Assembly (NCBI GenBank): GCA_949879795.1
Contig: CATLBR010000015.1
Coordinates: forward strand, 1-64,000
DNA: 64,000 nt
Source: an uncultured Hungatella sp.
GTDB taxonomy: Bacteria > Bacillota > Clostridia > Lachnospirales > Lachnospiraceae
Direction of reading: 5' to 3'
The notes beneath the pieces were generated by a model. The model did no database searches. It was not told the DNA's origin and worked only from the letters and a program-made list of their open reading frames with translations. The position numbers were made by a program, and so were the translations under genes. This document shows positions 25,718 through 35,232 of the stretch, one piece after another (positions within the stretch are counted from its first letter, which is position 1; every line of letters starts with the position of its first letter).

Positions 25718-26455
25718 TTATCTCCCTCCTTTATAGAACATGCTGCAGGAATCCACCGCGGAGGCGGTGCCCAAAAGCCCGGGCAGTATGTCCTCCTTAG
25801 GTCCCTGAGCCGTGATTCTTCCGTCTGCTATGACCACAATCTCATCAGCGATATTCAGGATCCTCTCCTGATGGGAAATGATGAGAATAGAACCGTTGGT
25901 GTTGTCCCTCATGCGCTCAAACACGGAGATCAGGTTCTGGAAGCTCCACAGATCTATGCCTGCCTCCGGCTCATCAAACACCGAGAGCCTGGTCCCTCTG
26001 GCCAGCACCGTGGCGATCTCGATCCTCTTCAGCTCTCCGCCCGACAGGCTGGCGTTCACCTCCCGGTTGATATAATCCTTGGCACACAGCCCTACCTCCG
26101 ACAAGTACACACAGGCATCTGCCGCCGTCAGCTTCTTTTTAGCCGCCAGGCGGATGAGATCCAGCACCTGGACTCCCTTAAATCGGACAGGCTGCTGGAA
26201 GGCGTAGCTGATGCCTAAGTTCGCCCGCTCCGTGATATTCTTCTCCGTGATATCCTGGCCGTCAAACAGGATCTTCCCCTCGGACGGTGTCTCGATGCCC
26301 GCGATCAGCCTGGCCAGAGTAGACTTTCCGCCTCCGTTTGGCCCGGTGATCACTACAAATTTATGGTCGCCGACAGTCAGGTTTAAGTTGTGGATGATCT
26401 CTTTCTCCTTCCTCTCCTCCTGTACGCCGAATGACAGATTCTCTAATGTAAGCAT
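25718..26455 (-). CDS. sufC: SufC-type ABC ATPase for Fe-S cluster assembly
   Basis: A 245-residue soluble ABC ATPase. Walker A is GPNGGGKST (about residues 39-47), the signature is NASLSGGELKR, Walker B is LSVFDEPEAGID, and the switch His is in ILIISHQE. Like SufC proteins it has no membrane partner; the adjacent gene is the SufB/D scaffold, which it probably binds and rearranges on ATP hydrolysis. It is the first gene of the two-gene unit. A TATAAT-like -10 lies about 50 bp upstream without a clear -35. Confidence 0.9.
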   Translation of the reverse strand: MLTLENLSFGVQEERKEKEIIHNLNLTVGDHKFVVITGPNGGGKSTLARLIAGIETPSEGKILFDGQDITEKNITERANLGISYAFQQPVRFKGVQVLDLIRLAAKKKLTAADACVYLSEVGLCAKDYINREVNASLSGGELKRIEIATVLARGTRLSVFDEPEAGIDLWSFQNLISVFERMRDNTNGSILIISHQERILNIADEIVVIADGRITAQGPKEDILPGLLGTASAVDSCSMFYKGGR

Positions 26456-26658
26456 ATATGTCTCCCTCTTATGATTTCAGGTCTTTCGGCCTGTACCAGT
26501 TATTATATAACAGATTCCTTTTCTTTACCAGTGTGTGTCTTAATTTTCTGCGCCAATTTATGAATCTTTCCTTACTTCCCTTGTGCGCTTATACCTTTTA
26601 TGATACTCTGGTTTCAAGATGCTGATTATTTTCAATCAATGCATGGGAGGAACTATTT

Positions 26659-27747
26659 ATGAAGAAAAACTACATATCAAAAGCTGCGGCGCTCCTGGCC
26701 TTCTCTCTTGTCCTGGGCGGATGCGGGAGCGGCAGCGGCGGCTCATCCAAATCGGCGATGCAGAGCTATGCGGTCGCGGAAACCACAGCAGCAGCCTACC
26801 CCATGGCAGCGGCCCCCGCTGGAGCCATGGAAGGCTATTTCGACGGAGGCATGAATTACGAGGAGTTCGGGATATACGAGGAGGATACTGCCCTCGCCTC
26901 TGTCACCGACACCTCGTCCATAAGCCAGCCTCCTCTCGCCAACCGCAAGCTGATCCGCAACGTGTCCATGGATGTGGAGACCGATGCCTTTGACCGGCTT
27001 CTGGAAGATATTCAGAAGAAAGTGACAGAACTTTCCGGATACACGGAACAGTCCGACATCTCCGGGAACAGAAGCCAGTACCAAAGCCGCTACGCCTGGC
27101 TCACTGTCCGGATCCCCTGCGACAAGCTGGACCAGTTTATCGACATTGTGGAAAACACCGGAAATGTAACCCGCAAGTCTGAATCCGTCCAGGATATCAC
27201 CTTGCAGTACAGCGACCTGGAAAGCCGCAAGAAGACCCTGACCATGGAGCAGGAACGGATCTGGGCTTTGCTTGAGAAAGCCGACACCCTGGAGGCGGTG
27301 ATCGCCCTGGAGGAACGTCTCTCCGAGATCCGCTATGAGCTGGAGTCCATGGAATCCCAGCTAAAGCTCTTTGACAATCAGGTGGATTACAGCAGAGTGG
27401 ACATCAGTGTCAATGAAGTTCTGCCTGCAAACTTTACCCCTACCGCCCCGGAGACCGTAGGTGAGAGGATCAAAAAGGGCCTCTCCCGAAACATGGACAA
27501 CATGGGGGAATTCGTGACGGATCTGTTTGTAGGCCTCATCATTTTCATCCCTGTGTGGATCCCCTTTGGGGTCATTGCGGCTCTCTTTATCCTTTTGTTA
27601 AACAGATTTCGGAAAAAACACAGGAAAGCAGATAAAACCGGCGGTCAGCGGCCGTGGTCTATTCGTCTTCCCGAAAAAGCAGGCTCGGGAAAAACAGCGT
27701 CTGACGAAGACCAGACCACCTCTACAACTCCACCGCAAGATTCCTGA
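26659..27747 (+). CDS. DUF4349 lipoprotein
   Basis: A 362-residue protein with a lipoprotein signal (lipobox LVLGGC, Cys at about residue 22). A low-complexity Ala/Gly linker, the DUF4349 domain (from about residue 95, starting NRKLIRNVSMDVETDAF, with a long coiled coil near 180-250) and a C-terminal membrane helix (about 290-315) with a basic tail follow. The protein would be tethered at both ends on the outer face of the membrane. Its molecular role is unknown. The gene starts 8 bp after GGGAGGA. Its 3' end overlaps the convergent MATE gene by 26 bp. Confidence 0.85.
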   Translation: MKKNYISKAAALLAFSLVLGGCGSGSGGSSKSAMQSYAVAETTAAAYPMAAAPAGAMEGYFDGGMNYEEFGIYEEDTALASVTDTSSISQPPLANRKLIRNVSMDVETDAFDRLLEDIQKKVTELSGYTEQSDISGNRSQYQSRYAWLTVRIPCDKLDQFIDIVENTGNVTRKSESVQDITLQYSDLESRKKTLTMEQERIWALLEKADTLEAVIALEERLSEIRYELESMESQLKLFDNQVDYSRVDISVNEVLPANFTPTAPETVGERIKKGLSRNMDNMGEFVTDLFVGLIIFIPVWIPFGVIAALFILLLNRFRKKHRKADKTGGQRPWSIRLPEKAGSGKTASDEDQTTSTTPPQDS

Positions 27748-29107
27748 GCCACTTTTTCTGTCGGTATCTCACATATCCGATGGCCGCCTTGTACACTTCT
27801 TCAAGCATGACCATCCCGTATACGATATGTATAGGCTGCCGCAAAACCAGACCGCCGACAAACGCCAGAGGAATCCCGATAAACCACACTCCGCTGGTAT
27901 CTATGAACAGGCACATGGCCGTGTCGCCGCCGCTGCGCAGAACCCCCACCACGTTCACATAGTTGAACATTTTAAAGGGCATGAACAGGGCGAACACGGT
28001 GATGCAGCGGCTCACGGAGGCGGCCACTTCATCGCTGATTCCCGGCTGGTACAGGGAGATGAAGTTCCACCTCATCCCCACGCAGAACAGGGCTGTGGCC
28101 AGGGTCACCAGAAACTGGAGAATAAAGAAATTTTTCGCGTAGGTCTCCGCCCTCTTTAATTTCCCTGCGCCCATCTCGTTGCCCAGAATCACCGCCGTGG
28201 CGGCGCTCAGCCCCTGGAACAGCACCACCACCACGTCCTGGATGGTGGTGGCGATGGTGATGGCGGCCACCGCGTCGTCCCCCATCCTTCCGTATGCCAT
28301 GGAATACACGGTGGTGCCCAGCCCCCAGATGAACTCGTTGATGATCACGGGAAGGGCCGTGGAGAAGAATTTCATGAGAAATTCCCTGGACCAGCCGAAC
28401 ATCTCTCTCACCGCGCAGGCCACAGGCGTCTTTCCGAAATACACCACGCACAGGATGGAGGCCGACTCCACCACCCTGGCTATGAGAGTCGCCAGGGCCG
28501 CGCCTGCCACACCCATGGCGGGCGCACCGAATTTCCCGAATATCAGAATATAATTAAAGCAGATATTCACCGCTATGGCCACGCAGCTGATGATCACCGG
28601 CTCTTTCACCCGGTTCACGGCGCGGAGCATGGCCACATAGGTGTTGGTCAGCGCCGTGCACGGGTAAGAGAGGGCCGCTATGGCCAGATAAGCGGCCCCC
28701 ATGCGGATGCTGGCGTCGCTGGCAGTGAATATCCTCATCATCAGCTCCGGCTTCAGGCAGGCGGGAACCAGGAAGATCACCGATGCCGTCAGAGCCAGGG
28801 TCAGGGCCACCCCCAGCACCCTTCTGATATTCTTCACGTCTTTATTGCCCCAGTACTGGGCCGCCAGGACTCCGGAGCCGCTGTTTATACCGAACACCAG
28901 CAGGGTAAACACGAAAAAAACCTTGTTGGCCAGACCCACGGAGGCGATGGCCGTGGAACCCAGACTGCCGATCATCAGGTTATCCACCAGGTTTACCACC
29001 GTGTTCAGCATTCCCTGCATGGCCACGGGCAGGGCAATCATAATCGTCTTTTTCAGAAAACCGGTATCCCGGAACATCTCTTTTGTGTCTCTCAATAATC
29101 CTGTCAT
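27722..29107 (-). CDS. MATE family efflux transporter
   Basis: A 461-residue membrane protein with about 12 transmembrane helices in two related halves. The first helix region (IALPVAMQGMLNTVVNLVDNLMIGSLG) is diagnostic of the MATE/NorM family, which exports cationic drugs or metabolites using Na+ or H+. Substrate cannot be assigned. It lies 80 bp downstream of the CorC/HlyC gene on the same strand, possibly co-transcribed, and its last codons overlap the convergent DUF4349 gene. Confidence 0.92.
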   Translation of the reverse strand: MTGLLRDTKEMFRDTGFLKKTIMIALPVAMQGMLNTVVNLVDNLMIGSLGSTAIASVGLANKVFFVFTLLVFGINSGSGVLAAQYWGNKDVKNIRRVLGVALTLALTASVIFLVPACLKPELMMRIFTASDASIRMGAAYLAIAALSYPCTALTNTYVAMLRAVNRVKEPVIISCVAIAVNICFNYILIFGKFGAPAMGVAGAALATLIARVVESASILCVVYFGKTPVACAVREMFGWSREFLMKFFSTALPVIINEFIWGLGTTVYSMAYGRMGDDAVAAITIATTIQDVVVVLFQGLSAATAVILGNEMGAGKLKRAETYAKNFFILQFLVTLATALFCVGMRWNFISLYQPGISDEVAASVSRCITVFALFMPFKMFNYVNVVGVLRSGGDTAMCLFIDTSGVWFIGIPLAFVGGLVLRQPIHIVYGMVMLEEVYKAAIGYVRYRQKKWLRNLAVEL

Positions 29108-29187
29108 TTTATGTCCTCTCTTTGATGTCCTCCCCCTGCCGACTCATCAGCAGCAGAAACCCTACAGCGAACGCACAAAGAAACGCG

Positions 29188-30567
29188 TCACTGGCGCGTT
29201 TCCTTATCCTCGTCCCCTTCTTCCGTCTCCTGCTCCTGCGGGGGAGCAGCGGTGACCTTCACTGTCTGTATCATCTTGTTCTCTACACTGAGAATCTTAA
29301 AAATATATCCTTTATATTCCACCTCGGAGTCTTCGTCTTCCTTCGGGATCCGATCCAGCTTGGAGATGAGGAATCCGTTGACCGTATCGTAGGAACCGGC
29401 CTCTTCCTGGGAGAACTCGATCCCCAGGGCCTGAGCGGCCTCCTCCAGGGGCGTCATGCCGTTCAAGATAAATCCGTCCTCCTGGACGAGGATAAACTCT
29501 TCCTCGGCGTCGTACTCATCCAGAATATTGCCCACGATCTCCTCCAGAATATCCTCCATAGTTATGATCCCGTCGGTCTGACCGTACTCGTCCACCACGA
29601 TCACCATATGGATCTTCCGCGACTGCATCTCCCGAAACAGGGTGTCGATATTCCTGGTCTCCGGGATAAAATGGGCCTCCCGCAGAAGACCCGGTATCTG
29701 TCCCACCGGTTTATCTTTCCACTCCGGGTTCTCCCCGTAGATCACCGCGTCTTTCATATGTAAGATGCCGATAATATGATCCGTATCTTTCTCGTACACC
29801 GGGTAACGGGAATTTTTTCCTTCCCGGAGGATAAACCCGATGGCATCCGCCAGAGTCTCCGCGGCGCTGATGGACACCACATTGGTCCTGTGAGTCATGA
29901 TATCCTTGGCGGCTTTGTCGTCAAGTTCAAAGATATTGGTGATCATCTCCGCCTCCTCGGCTTCCAGAACACCCTGTTCATGTCCCTCATTGACCATGGA
30001 CATGATATCTTCCTCCGTCACATTGTCGTCCGCCGCGTCCATATCTATTCCCAGCAGCTTCAGCACCACCCATGACAGGCCTGTCACCGCGCGGATAAAA
30101 GGAAACAGCGGGATCAGCATGGCGCTGACAAAAGGCAGCAGCCTGTATCCCCACTTCTCCGGCTCCCTGGCCCCGCACTGTTTGGGGATGATAGTGCCAA
30201 AGGAAACGGTGCATATCAGGAGAAGCACGCCGATGAGAAGCAGGCTGACTGTTCTCAGAGCGGAACCCTCCAGCAGATTTCTCTGCCACATGGCAGCCTC
30301 CAGCCTCCTGCTCCACTGTTTTAAAATAAACGCGCCTATGACCATGCCTATGGTGTTGCTGACAATCTGTATAGAATCTATAAACCGGGAAGGCCGGCCG
30401 GCAATCTTCAAAAGTTTCCCCGCTTTTTTGCTGCCGAGCTCCGCCTCCTTCTCCAGATTACCCACATTGATATTTCGTATAGCAGAACCAAACCCGTAAA
30501 AAGCGGCCTCCAGCATCACAAACAGGACAAACAGCAGCAAACTGAAAGGCCAATACCCATCGTCCAT
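29188..30567 (-). CDS. CNNM/CorC/HlyC-type membrane protein with CBS domains
   Basis: A 459-residue protein. Residues 1-180 hold a DUF21 membrane domain with four hydrophobic segments, 200-330 a CBS pair (motifs MTHRTNVVSI and GIITMEDILEEIVG), and 350-435 a CorC_HlyC domain, followed by an acidic tail. Family members are linked to Mg2+/Co2+ export or resistance; the hemolysin label is historical. It starts after an AGGAGAG ribosome binding site and has a clear promoter between it and mazF. It may be co-transcribed with the MATE gene. Confidence 0.9.
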   Translation of the reverse strand: MDDGYWPFSLLLFVLFVMLEAAFYGFGSAIRNINVGNLEKEAELGSKKAGKLLKIAGRPSRFIDSIQIVSNTIGMVIGAFILKQWSRRLEAAMWQRNLLEGSALRTVSLLLIGVLLLICTVSFGTIIPKQCGAREPEKWGYRLLPFVSAMLIPLFPFIRAVTGLSWVVLKLLGIDMDAADDNVTEEDIMSMVNEGHEQGVLEAEEAEMITNIFELDDKAAKDIMTHRTNVVSISAAETLADAIGFILREGKNSRYPVYEKDTDHIIGILHMKDAVIYGENPEWKDKPVGQIPGLLREAHFIPETRNIDTLFREMQSRKIHMVIVVDEYGQTDGIITMEDILEEIVGNILDEYDAEEEFILVQEDGFILNGMTPLEEAAQALGIEFSQEEAGSYDTVNGFLISKLDRIPKEDEDSEVEYKGYIFKILSVENKMIQTVKVTAAPPQEQETEEGDEDKETRQ

Positions 30568-30605
30568 GAATTTCTTATCTCTCTCCTTCTTTCGTATAAT
30601 CTGTT

Positions 30606-30634
30606 AATATATCACATTCCGCAGGTTTCGTCAA
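30606..30634 (-). promoter_or_regulatory. Sigma-A promoter for the CorC/HlyC gene
   Basis: Minus strand TTGACG (30629-30634), 17-bp spacer, TATATT (30606-30611), about 40 bp ahead of the start codon. Confidence 0.7.
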
Positions 30635-30641
30635 TGACAGA

Positions 30642-30989
30642 CTATGTAGGCAGTTCCAGGCTGACCATCAGGGCATAGTCCACTTTCCGCTGCAGTTCCT
30701 CGTCAATGTGGCAGATCCTCTCCTTCAGTCTCTGCTTGTCGATGGTCCTCAGCTGCTCCAGCAAGATCACCGAATCCTTGACTATATCGCATTTTCTCGC
30801 GTCCAGTTCCACATGGGTGGGGAGCTTGGCTTTGTTCATCTTTGAGGTGATGGCGGCGCAGATCACCGTAGGACTGTGTCTGTTGCCCACATCGTTCTGG
30901 ATGATGAGAACCGGGCGCACCCCTCCCTGCTCCGACCCCACAACCGGCCTTAAATCAGCGTAATATATATCTCCTCGTCTAATAATCAC
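30642..30989 (-). CDS. mazF: MazF/PemK-family endoribonuclease (NdoA-like)
   Basis: A 115-residue toxin-type RNase. The N-terminus [23 protein letters not shown] and the segments RPVLIIQND and AAITSK are the MazF core; the conserved Arg and Thr/Ser of the active site are present. A GTG start at 30989 is preferred because GGAG lies 9 bp upstream and it gives the family's usual start; a TTG at 31007 is possible. As in Bacillus, it follows alr, but the 215-bp gap contains no MazE-like antitoxin frame. It may be an orphan housekeeping-type MazF or controlled from elsewhere. Confidence 0.88.
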   Translation of the reverse strand: MIIRRGDIYYADLRPVVGSEQGGVRPVLIIQNDVGNRHSPTVICAAITSKMNKAKLPTHVELDARKCDIVKDSVILLEQLRTIDKQRLKERICHIDEELQRKVDYALMVSLELPT

Positions 30990-31204
30990 GTCTTCACACT
31001 CCGTCAATCAAGTTTTCACCTGTAGTATTGACCTGTTTGCCGCAGTATATTCATGCTTCTTGTGATTATTCTATTCCTGTTGCCCGTTTTTTTGTGCCTG
31101 GCCTGCCGGAGAAATCTGCCTGCTGTTTTACCGGAAGTCATTTTCCCGAAATTGCTTTGCCTGCTGAAAATCCCTCTGCCTGCAGGAAACGGTTTCTCCG
31201 GAAG

Positions 31205-32395
31205 TCATTTTGCCTGCATAAAATCGTCGTAGAGGTCGTCGAAGTAATCCTTCTTTCCTACGATCTCTCCTCCTTTTATGTATACCCTGGGAACCCTCTT
31301 GCCAATACCGCAGATGATCTCATAGTGGAACCCGCCGCCCAGGGCCGCCAGTTCTTCCACCGTGATCTGATCCTGGCCGTCCCTGCCGATGAGCGTAACC
31401 TCGTCGTCCTCCCGTGCCTCCATGATCCCGGTGATATCCACCATCATCTGGTCCATGCACACTCTTCCCAGAATAGGGGCGCTCTTCCCCCGGATCAGCA
31501 CTCTGCCCTTTCCCGACAGGCTTCTGGGATATCCGTCGCCGTAACCTACAGGCACCGTAGCCACCACCATAGGTTTATCGGCCGTAAATGTGCCGCCATA
31601 GCTCACAGCCGTTCCCGGACCGATAGTCTTTATATAGGTAATGCAGCTTTTAAGTTCCATAACCGGACGAAGGGGAACCTGCTCTTTTGCCACCTCATCG
31701 GAAGGGTAGAGACCATAGATGGAAATGCCCGCCCTCACCATGTCACAGTTGGCGTCTTTCATGTCCACGATCCCCGCACTGTTGGAAATGTGTTTTACGG
31801 GAATGTGGATTCCCCGCCTCTCCAGCATCTCTATGAAATTCAGATACTCCTTTAGCTGTCTCCTTGCGCTGGTCTTGTCCGTCTCGTCGGCCCTGGCGAA
31901 ATGTGTAAATATCCCCTCCACGGTGATTCCCTCCATGAAACAGATCTCCGCGGCCAGATCCGCGGACTCTTCCGTGGGAACCATTCCGATACGACTCATC
32001 CCCGTGTCCAGCGCCAGGTGGACATACGCCGTCCTGCCCAAAGCCCCGGCTGTCCGCGCCAGAGACAGAGCCTGATTTTTTTCAAATACCGTGGAGCGGA
32101 GCTCATAGTTTATCAGGTCTTCATTGTGCCTCTCGTGGACCGGACCCAGAATCAGGACGGGCTTTGTGATCCCGTGCTTTCTCAGATTCACGGCCTCCTG
32201 CACGGTGGCCACCGCGTATGCCTCCACATAGGGGGCTATGGCTTTGGCCACCGGAACCGCTCCGTGTCCATAGCCGTCCGTCTTTACCACTCCCATCATG
32301 GCCGTGCCTTCTGTCAGGTTCGCCGCCATGGCTTTCATATTGTCTTCCACCGCGTCCAGATCTATGGACGCGTACACTCTTGTGTAGGATCTCAT
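31205..32395 (-). CDS. alr: Alanine racemase
   Basis: A 396-residue PLP enzyme converting L- to D-alanine for peptidoglycan. The PLP lysine is Lys38 in GVVKTDGYGHG and the second catalytic base is the Tyr in AVSYGGTF. MSRIGMVP and the C-terminal GRVCMDQMMVDIT are also typical. The ATG at 32395 begins at the conserved MRSYTRVYASIDLDA; an upstream TTG at 32422 would overlap nnr and add 9 residues. It is part of the rex-acpS-nnr-alr-mazF string on the minus strand. Confidence 0.95.
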   Translation of the reverse strand: MRSYTRVYASIDLDAVEDNMKAMAANLTEGTAMMGVVKTDGYGHGAVPVAKAIAPYVEAYAVATVQEAVNLRKHGITKPVLILGPVHERHNEDLINYELRSTVFEKNQALSLARTAGALGRTAYVHLALDTGMSRIGMVPTEESADLAAEICFMEGITVEGIFTHFARADETDKTSARRQLKEYLNFIEMLERRGIHIPVKHISNSAGIVDMKDANCDMVRAGISIYGLYPSDEVAKEQVPLRPVMELKSCITYIKTIGPGTAVSYGGTFTADKPMVVATVPVGYGDGYPRSLSGKGRVLIRGKSAPILGRVCMDQMMVDITGIMEAREDDEVTLIGRDGQDQITVEELAALGGGFHYEIICGIGKRVPRVYIKGGEIVGKKDYFDDLYDDFMQAK

Positions 32396-32418
32396 GTTTC
32401 TCACACCTTCCTGTATAG

Positions 32419-34116
32419 TCAAATTCCTCTTGTGATCGTTCCCACTTCACAGGCCAGCTCCCTGGCCAGCATCTCCGCCGGGCCGTGGGTCTCCCTGTAA
32501 CGGTCTCCCGCCAGTCCGTGAACATACACGGCCATGGCCGCCCCGTCAAAGGGTTCCATCTTCTGGGCCAGCAGCCCTGCCACGGTTCCTGCCAGCACAT
32601 CGCCGGATCCTGCCTTGGCCATACAGCTGTTGCCGCTGGTATTCACATAACACTGCCCGTCCCTGCCCGCCGCCACAGTGGCCGCATCCTTAAGCACGCA
32701 GACAACCCCGTGGGCAGCGCTGTACTCTCTGGCAGTTCCCGGAATATCCTTTTGTATCTCCGCTATAGTCTTTCCCGTGAGCCGGGCCATCTCCCCCAGA
32801 TGGGGAGTAATCACTATATTCTCCGTATAGTACTGAGCCAGATAAGGATATCTGGCGATGGCGTTGAGCCCGTCCGCGTCCAGGACTATGGGCACATAGG
32901 CGCATGTGAGGACAGACTGGATCAGAAGCCTGACATAGGGCTCCTGGCCCAGGCCCGGACCCGCCACGATCACGTCCGCCCAAGCGCATTCCCTCTCCAT
33001 CCGCTCCTCCCACCGGGGGCCGGGGAACCGGCTGGTGCTGTCCTCAAACTGCCCTCTGGGGCTGTCCTCCGGCAGTCGGCTGCGTCTGTCCTTCTTCGGC
33101 CCGCTGCGGCTGTCTTTCCGGGGCAGACTGCCGCCGTCCTCCCCCGTGTCCTCCTCTCCGCTCAGCTCTTCCGGCCTGTAGGCGGCGACTATGGCCTCGG
33201 GAAGCTGCTGCTGCAGAACCGCCCGATTCTCCTCCACCGTCATAATTTTCACCAGCCCCGCTCCTGTCCGGTACGCCGCCAGAGCCGCAAGAAAAGCGGC
33301 CCCGCTCATGCCCCTGGAACCGGCGATGAGTAGGACTTTCCCGAAAGTTCCTTTGTTGCTGTACGCCGGCCGCGAGGGCAGCCTTGCCAGGTCCTCCCTC
33401 CCGTAAGTCCAGGCAAAGGGCCCTGCCTGGTCAAAACTGATCTTGGGAAAACCGATGTCCTCCACCACCACTCTCCCCGAGTAATCTCTTCCCGGGTACA
33501 GCACGCTCCCCAGCTTCTCACATCCGAATGTCACGGTCACCTCCGCCCTCAGGGCGATCCCCATGACCTGCCCCGTGGCGCTGTGAATCCCGGAGGGAAT
33601 GTCCACAGCCGCCACCTTGGCGCCGGAGGCGCTTATGGCTTCTATAATCTCCCTGTATTCTCCTTCCACGTCTCTGCCCAGGCCCACGCCGAATATCCCG
33701 TCTATGACCACGTCGCGGCGGGAGAAAGCGGGGGGCGCAGAAACGTGGTCCGCTCCTCTGTTCCCGGAGACTCCTGCGGCAAAATCCCTCCACTCTCTTA
33801 TGGGAATTCCCAGTTTCCGGGCGATCTCCGTCTGAGTGTGGAACTCTCTGGTTCCCCGATCTTCTCTGCCTGCTATGATCACAGATACGGCAAAACCTTC
33901 CAGGGCCAGCATCCTGGCCGCGGCCACGCCGTCGGCCCCGTTGTTGCCCGTGCCGCACACGGCCCAGACCATATCTTCTTTCTCTGCCAGTTTCCCTGCC
34001 TCCCTGGCCACCGCCATAGCCGCCCGCTCCATCAGCACCAGAGACGGTATCCCCACGGTCTCTATGGTGTACCGGTCCACCGCCTTCATCTGCTCTCCTG
34101 TCGCCAGATATCTCAT
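32419..34116 (-). CDS. nnr: Bifunctional NAD(P)H-hydrate epimerase / ADP-dependent dehydratase
   Basis: A 565-residue fusion that repairs hydrated NAD(P)H. The N-terminal YjeF_N epimerase domain (about 1-215) has CGTGNNGADGVAAARML. The C-terminal ribokinase-like dehydratase (about 230-560) has AGPGLGQEP and GSGDVLAGTVAGLL. Between about residues 310 and 360 is an unusual Arg/Ser/Asp/Pro-rich insertion (for example KDSRSGPKKDRRSRLPED) not expected in this family. The start overlaps the acpS stop by ATGA, indicating translational coupling. Confidence 0.93.
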   Translation of the reverse strand: MRYLATGEQMKAVDRYTIETVGIPSLVLMERAAMAVAREAGKLAEKEDMVWAVCGTGNNGADGVAAARMLALEGFAVSVIIAGREDRGTREFHTQTEIARKLGIPIREWRDFAAGVSGNRGADHVSAPPAFSRRDVVIDGIFGVGLGRDVEGEYREIIEAISASGAKVAAVDIPSGIHSATGQVMGIALRAEVTVTFGCEKLGSVLYPGRDYSGRVVVEDIGFPKISFDQAGPFAWTYGREDLARLPSRPAYSNKGTFGKVLLIAGSRGMSGAAFLAALAAYRTGAGLVKIMTVEENRAVLQQQLPEAIVAAYRPEELSGEEDTGEDGGSLPRKDSRSGPKKDRRSRLPEDSPRGQFEDSTSRFPGPRWEERMERECAWADVIVAGPGLGQEPYVRLLIQSVLTCAYVPIVLDADGLNAIARYPYLAQYYTENIVITPHLGEMARLTGKTIAEIQKDIPGTAREYSAAHGVVCVLKDAATVAAGRDGQCYVNTSGNSCMAKAGSGDVLAGTVAGLLAQKMEPFDGAAMAVYVHGLAGDRYRETHGPAEMLARELACEVGTITRGI

Positions 34117-34493
34117 ACACAGCTCCCTTCTTCCCGCTTCTCCGCCACCGCGAACGCCGCCACATACTCTCTTGTGTCGGTGATGGACACATGGAAATCC
34201 GTGACGCCCATCTCCCGGGCCCTCTCTTTGGCTCCGCCGAAAACCCTGACAAAAGGCTTTCCTCTCTCATCCCTGAGCACTTCGATATCCCTGGGTCCAA
34301 ATCCGGAAAACCCTGTCCCCAGAGACTTGGCCACCGCCTCCTTGACAGCAAAATTGCCCGCAAGGCGCGGAATGCTCTTCCCCGCCTGCAGGCACTCATC
34401 TTCCGTGTAGATCCGTGACAGAAAAGCCTGCTTTTCACAGGCTTTCCCCACACGGGCAATCTCAATCATATCTGTTCCGACTCCTGCTATCAT
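34113..34493 (-). CDS. acpS: Holo-[acyl-carrier-protein] synthase
   Basis: A 126-residue phosphopantetheinyl transferase of the AcpS type, moving 4'-phosphopantetheine from CoA to ACP. Metal ligands Asp8 (GVGTDMIEI) and Glu52 (NFAVKEAVAKSLGTG) are present. The ATG at 34493 overlaps the rex stop codon as ATGA; the frame extends 30 codons upstream inside rex but has no better start. It overlaps nnr by ATGA at its other end. Confidence 0.95.
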   Translation of the reverse strand: MIAGVGTDMIEIARVGKACEKQAFLSRIYTEDECLQAGKSIPRLAGNFAVKEAVAKSLGTGFSGFGPRDIEVLRDERGKPFVRVFGGAKERAREMGVTDFHVSITDTREYVAAFAVAEKREEGSCV

Positions 34494-35197
34494 GACTGTA
34501 CGTTTCTTTCCGGCTTTCCTTTCTGGGAAGCCTTCTCTTTTTCTATTTTCTCCTTTTGGGCTTTCTGATCCTGCATGCTGCACACCCGGTAGGAAAGGCG
34601 CATAAGGCTTTCCGACAGGTGCACGTTCTCCACCACCACGTCGTCCGGCACCACCAGATCCGTGTGGGCAAAATTCCAGATGGCCTTGATTCCCGCCGCC
34701 ACCAGGCGGTCCGCGATCTCCGGCGCCTTGGTCTTCGGTATGGTCAGGGCGGCAATCTGAACCTGGTTGTCCACGATAAACTTCTCCAGCTCCTCCACCC
34801 CAAGGATCTCCACCCCTCTCACCACCCGCCCGATCAGGCGGGGATTCACATCAAACATTCCCTTGATGATAAATCCGCGGCGCTCGAAATTGGCATAATT
34901 AGCGATGGCCTGCCCCAGATTCCCCGCGCCGATAATAATCAGGTTGTGCTGGCGGTCAACGCCCATAATCTTGGCAATCTCCGTGTACAGGTACTTTACG
35001 TTGTATCCATATCCCTGCTGGCCGAACCCGCCGAAATTGTTCAAATCCTGGCGGATCTGGGACGCGGTCACATGCATCCTCTGGCTCAGGTCATTGGACG
35101 AGATGCGTTCTACGCCTTCCTCCATCAACTCTCCCAGATGTCTGTAATATCTTGGCAGTCTGGCGATCACTGCTCTCGAGATTGGCTTATACTCCAC
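34490..35197 (-). CDS. rex: Redox-sensing transcriptional repressor Rex
   Basis: A 235-residue repressor that senses the NADH/NAD+ ratio. The N-terminal winged helix (residues 1-80; SSNDLSQRMHVTASQIRQDL) precedes a Rossmann fold with GAGNLGQAI. The protein ends with a Lys/Glu-rich tail of about 20 residues. It starts at GTG after AAGAGGA. It heads a tightly coupled operon with acpS and nnr. A consensus promoter with a partial Rex-like site lies upstream, so autoregulation is plausible. Confidence 0.95.
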   Translation of the reverse strand: MEYKPISRAVIARLPRYYRHLGELMEEGVERISSNDLSQRMHVTASQIRQDLNNFGGFGQQGYGYNVKYLYTEIAKIMGVDRQHNLIIIGAGNLGQAIANYANFERRGFIIKGMFDVNPRLIGRVVRGVEILGVEELEKFIVDNQVQIAALTIPKTKAPEIADRLVAAGIKAIWNFAHTDLVVPDDVVVENVHLSESLMRLSYRVCSMQDQKAQKEKIEKEKASQKGKPERNVQS

Positions 35198-35232
35198 ACC
35201 TATATTCCTCTTTTCTTTCTATACTACTGAAT

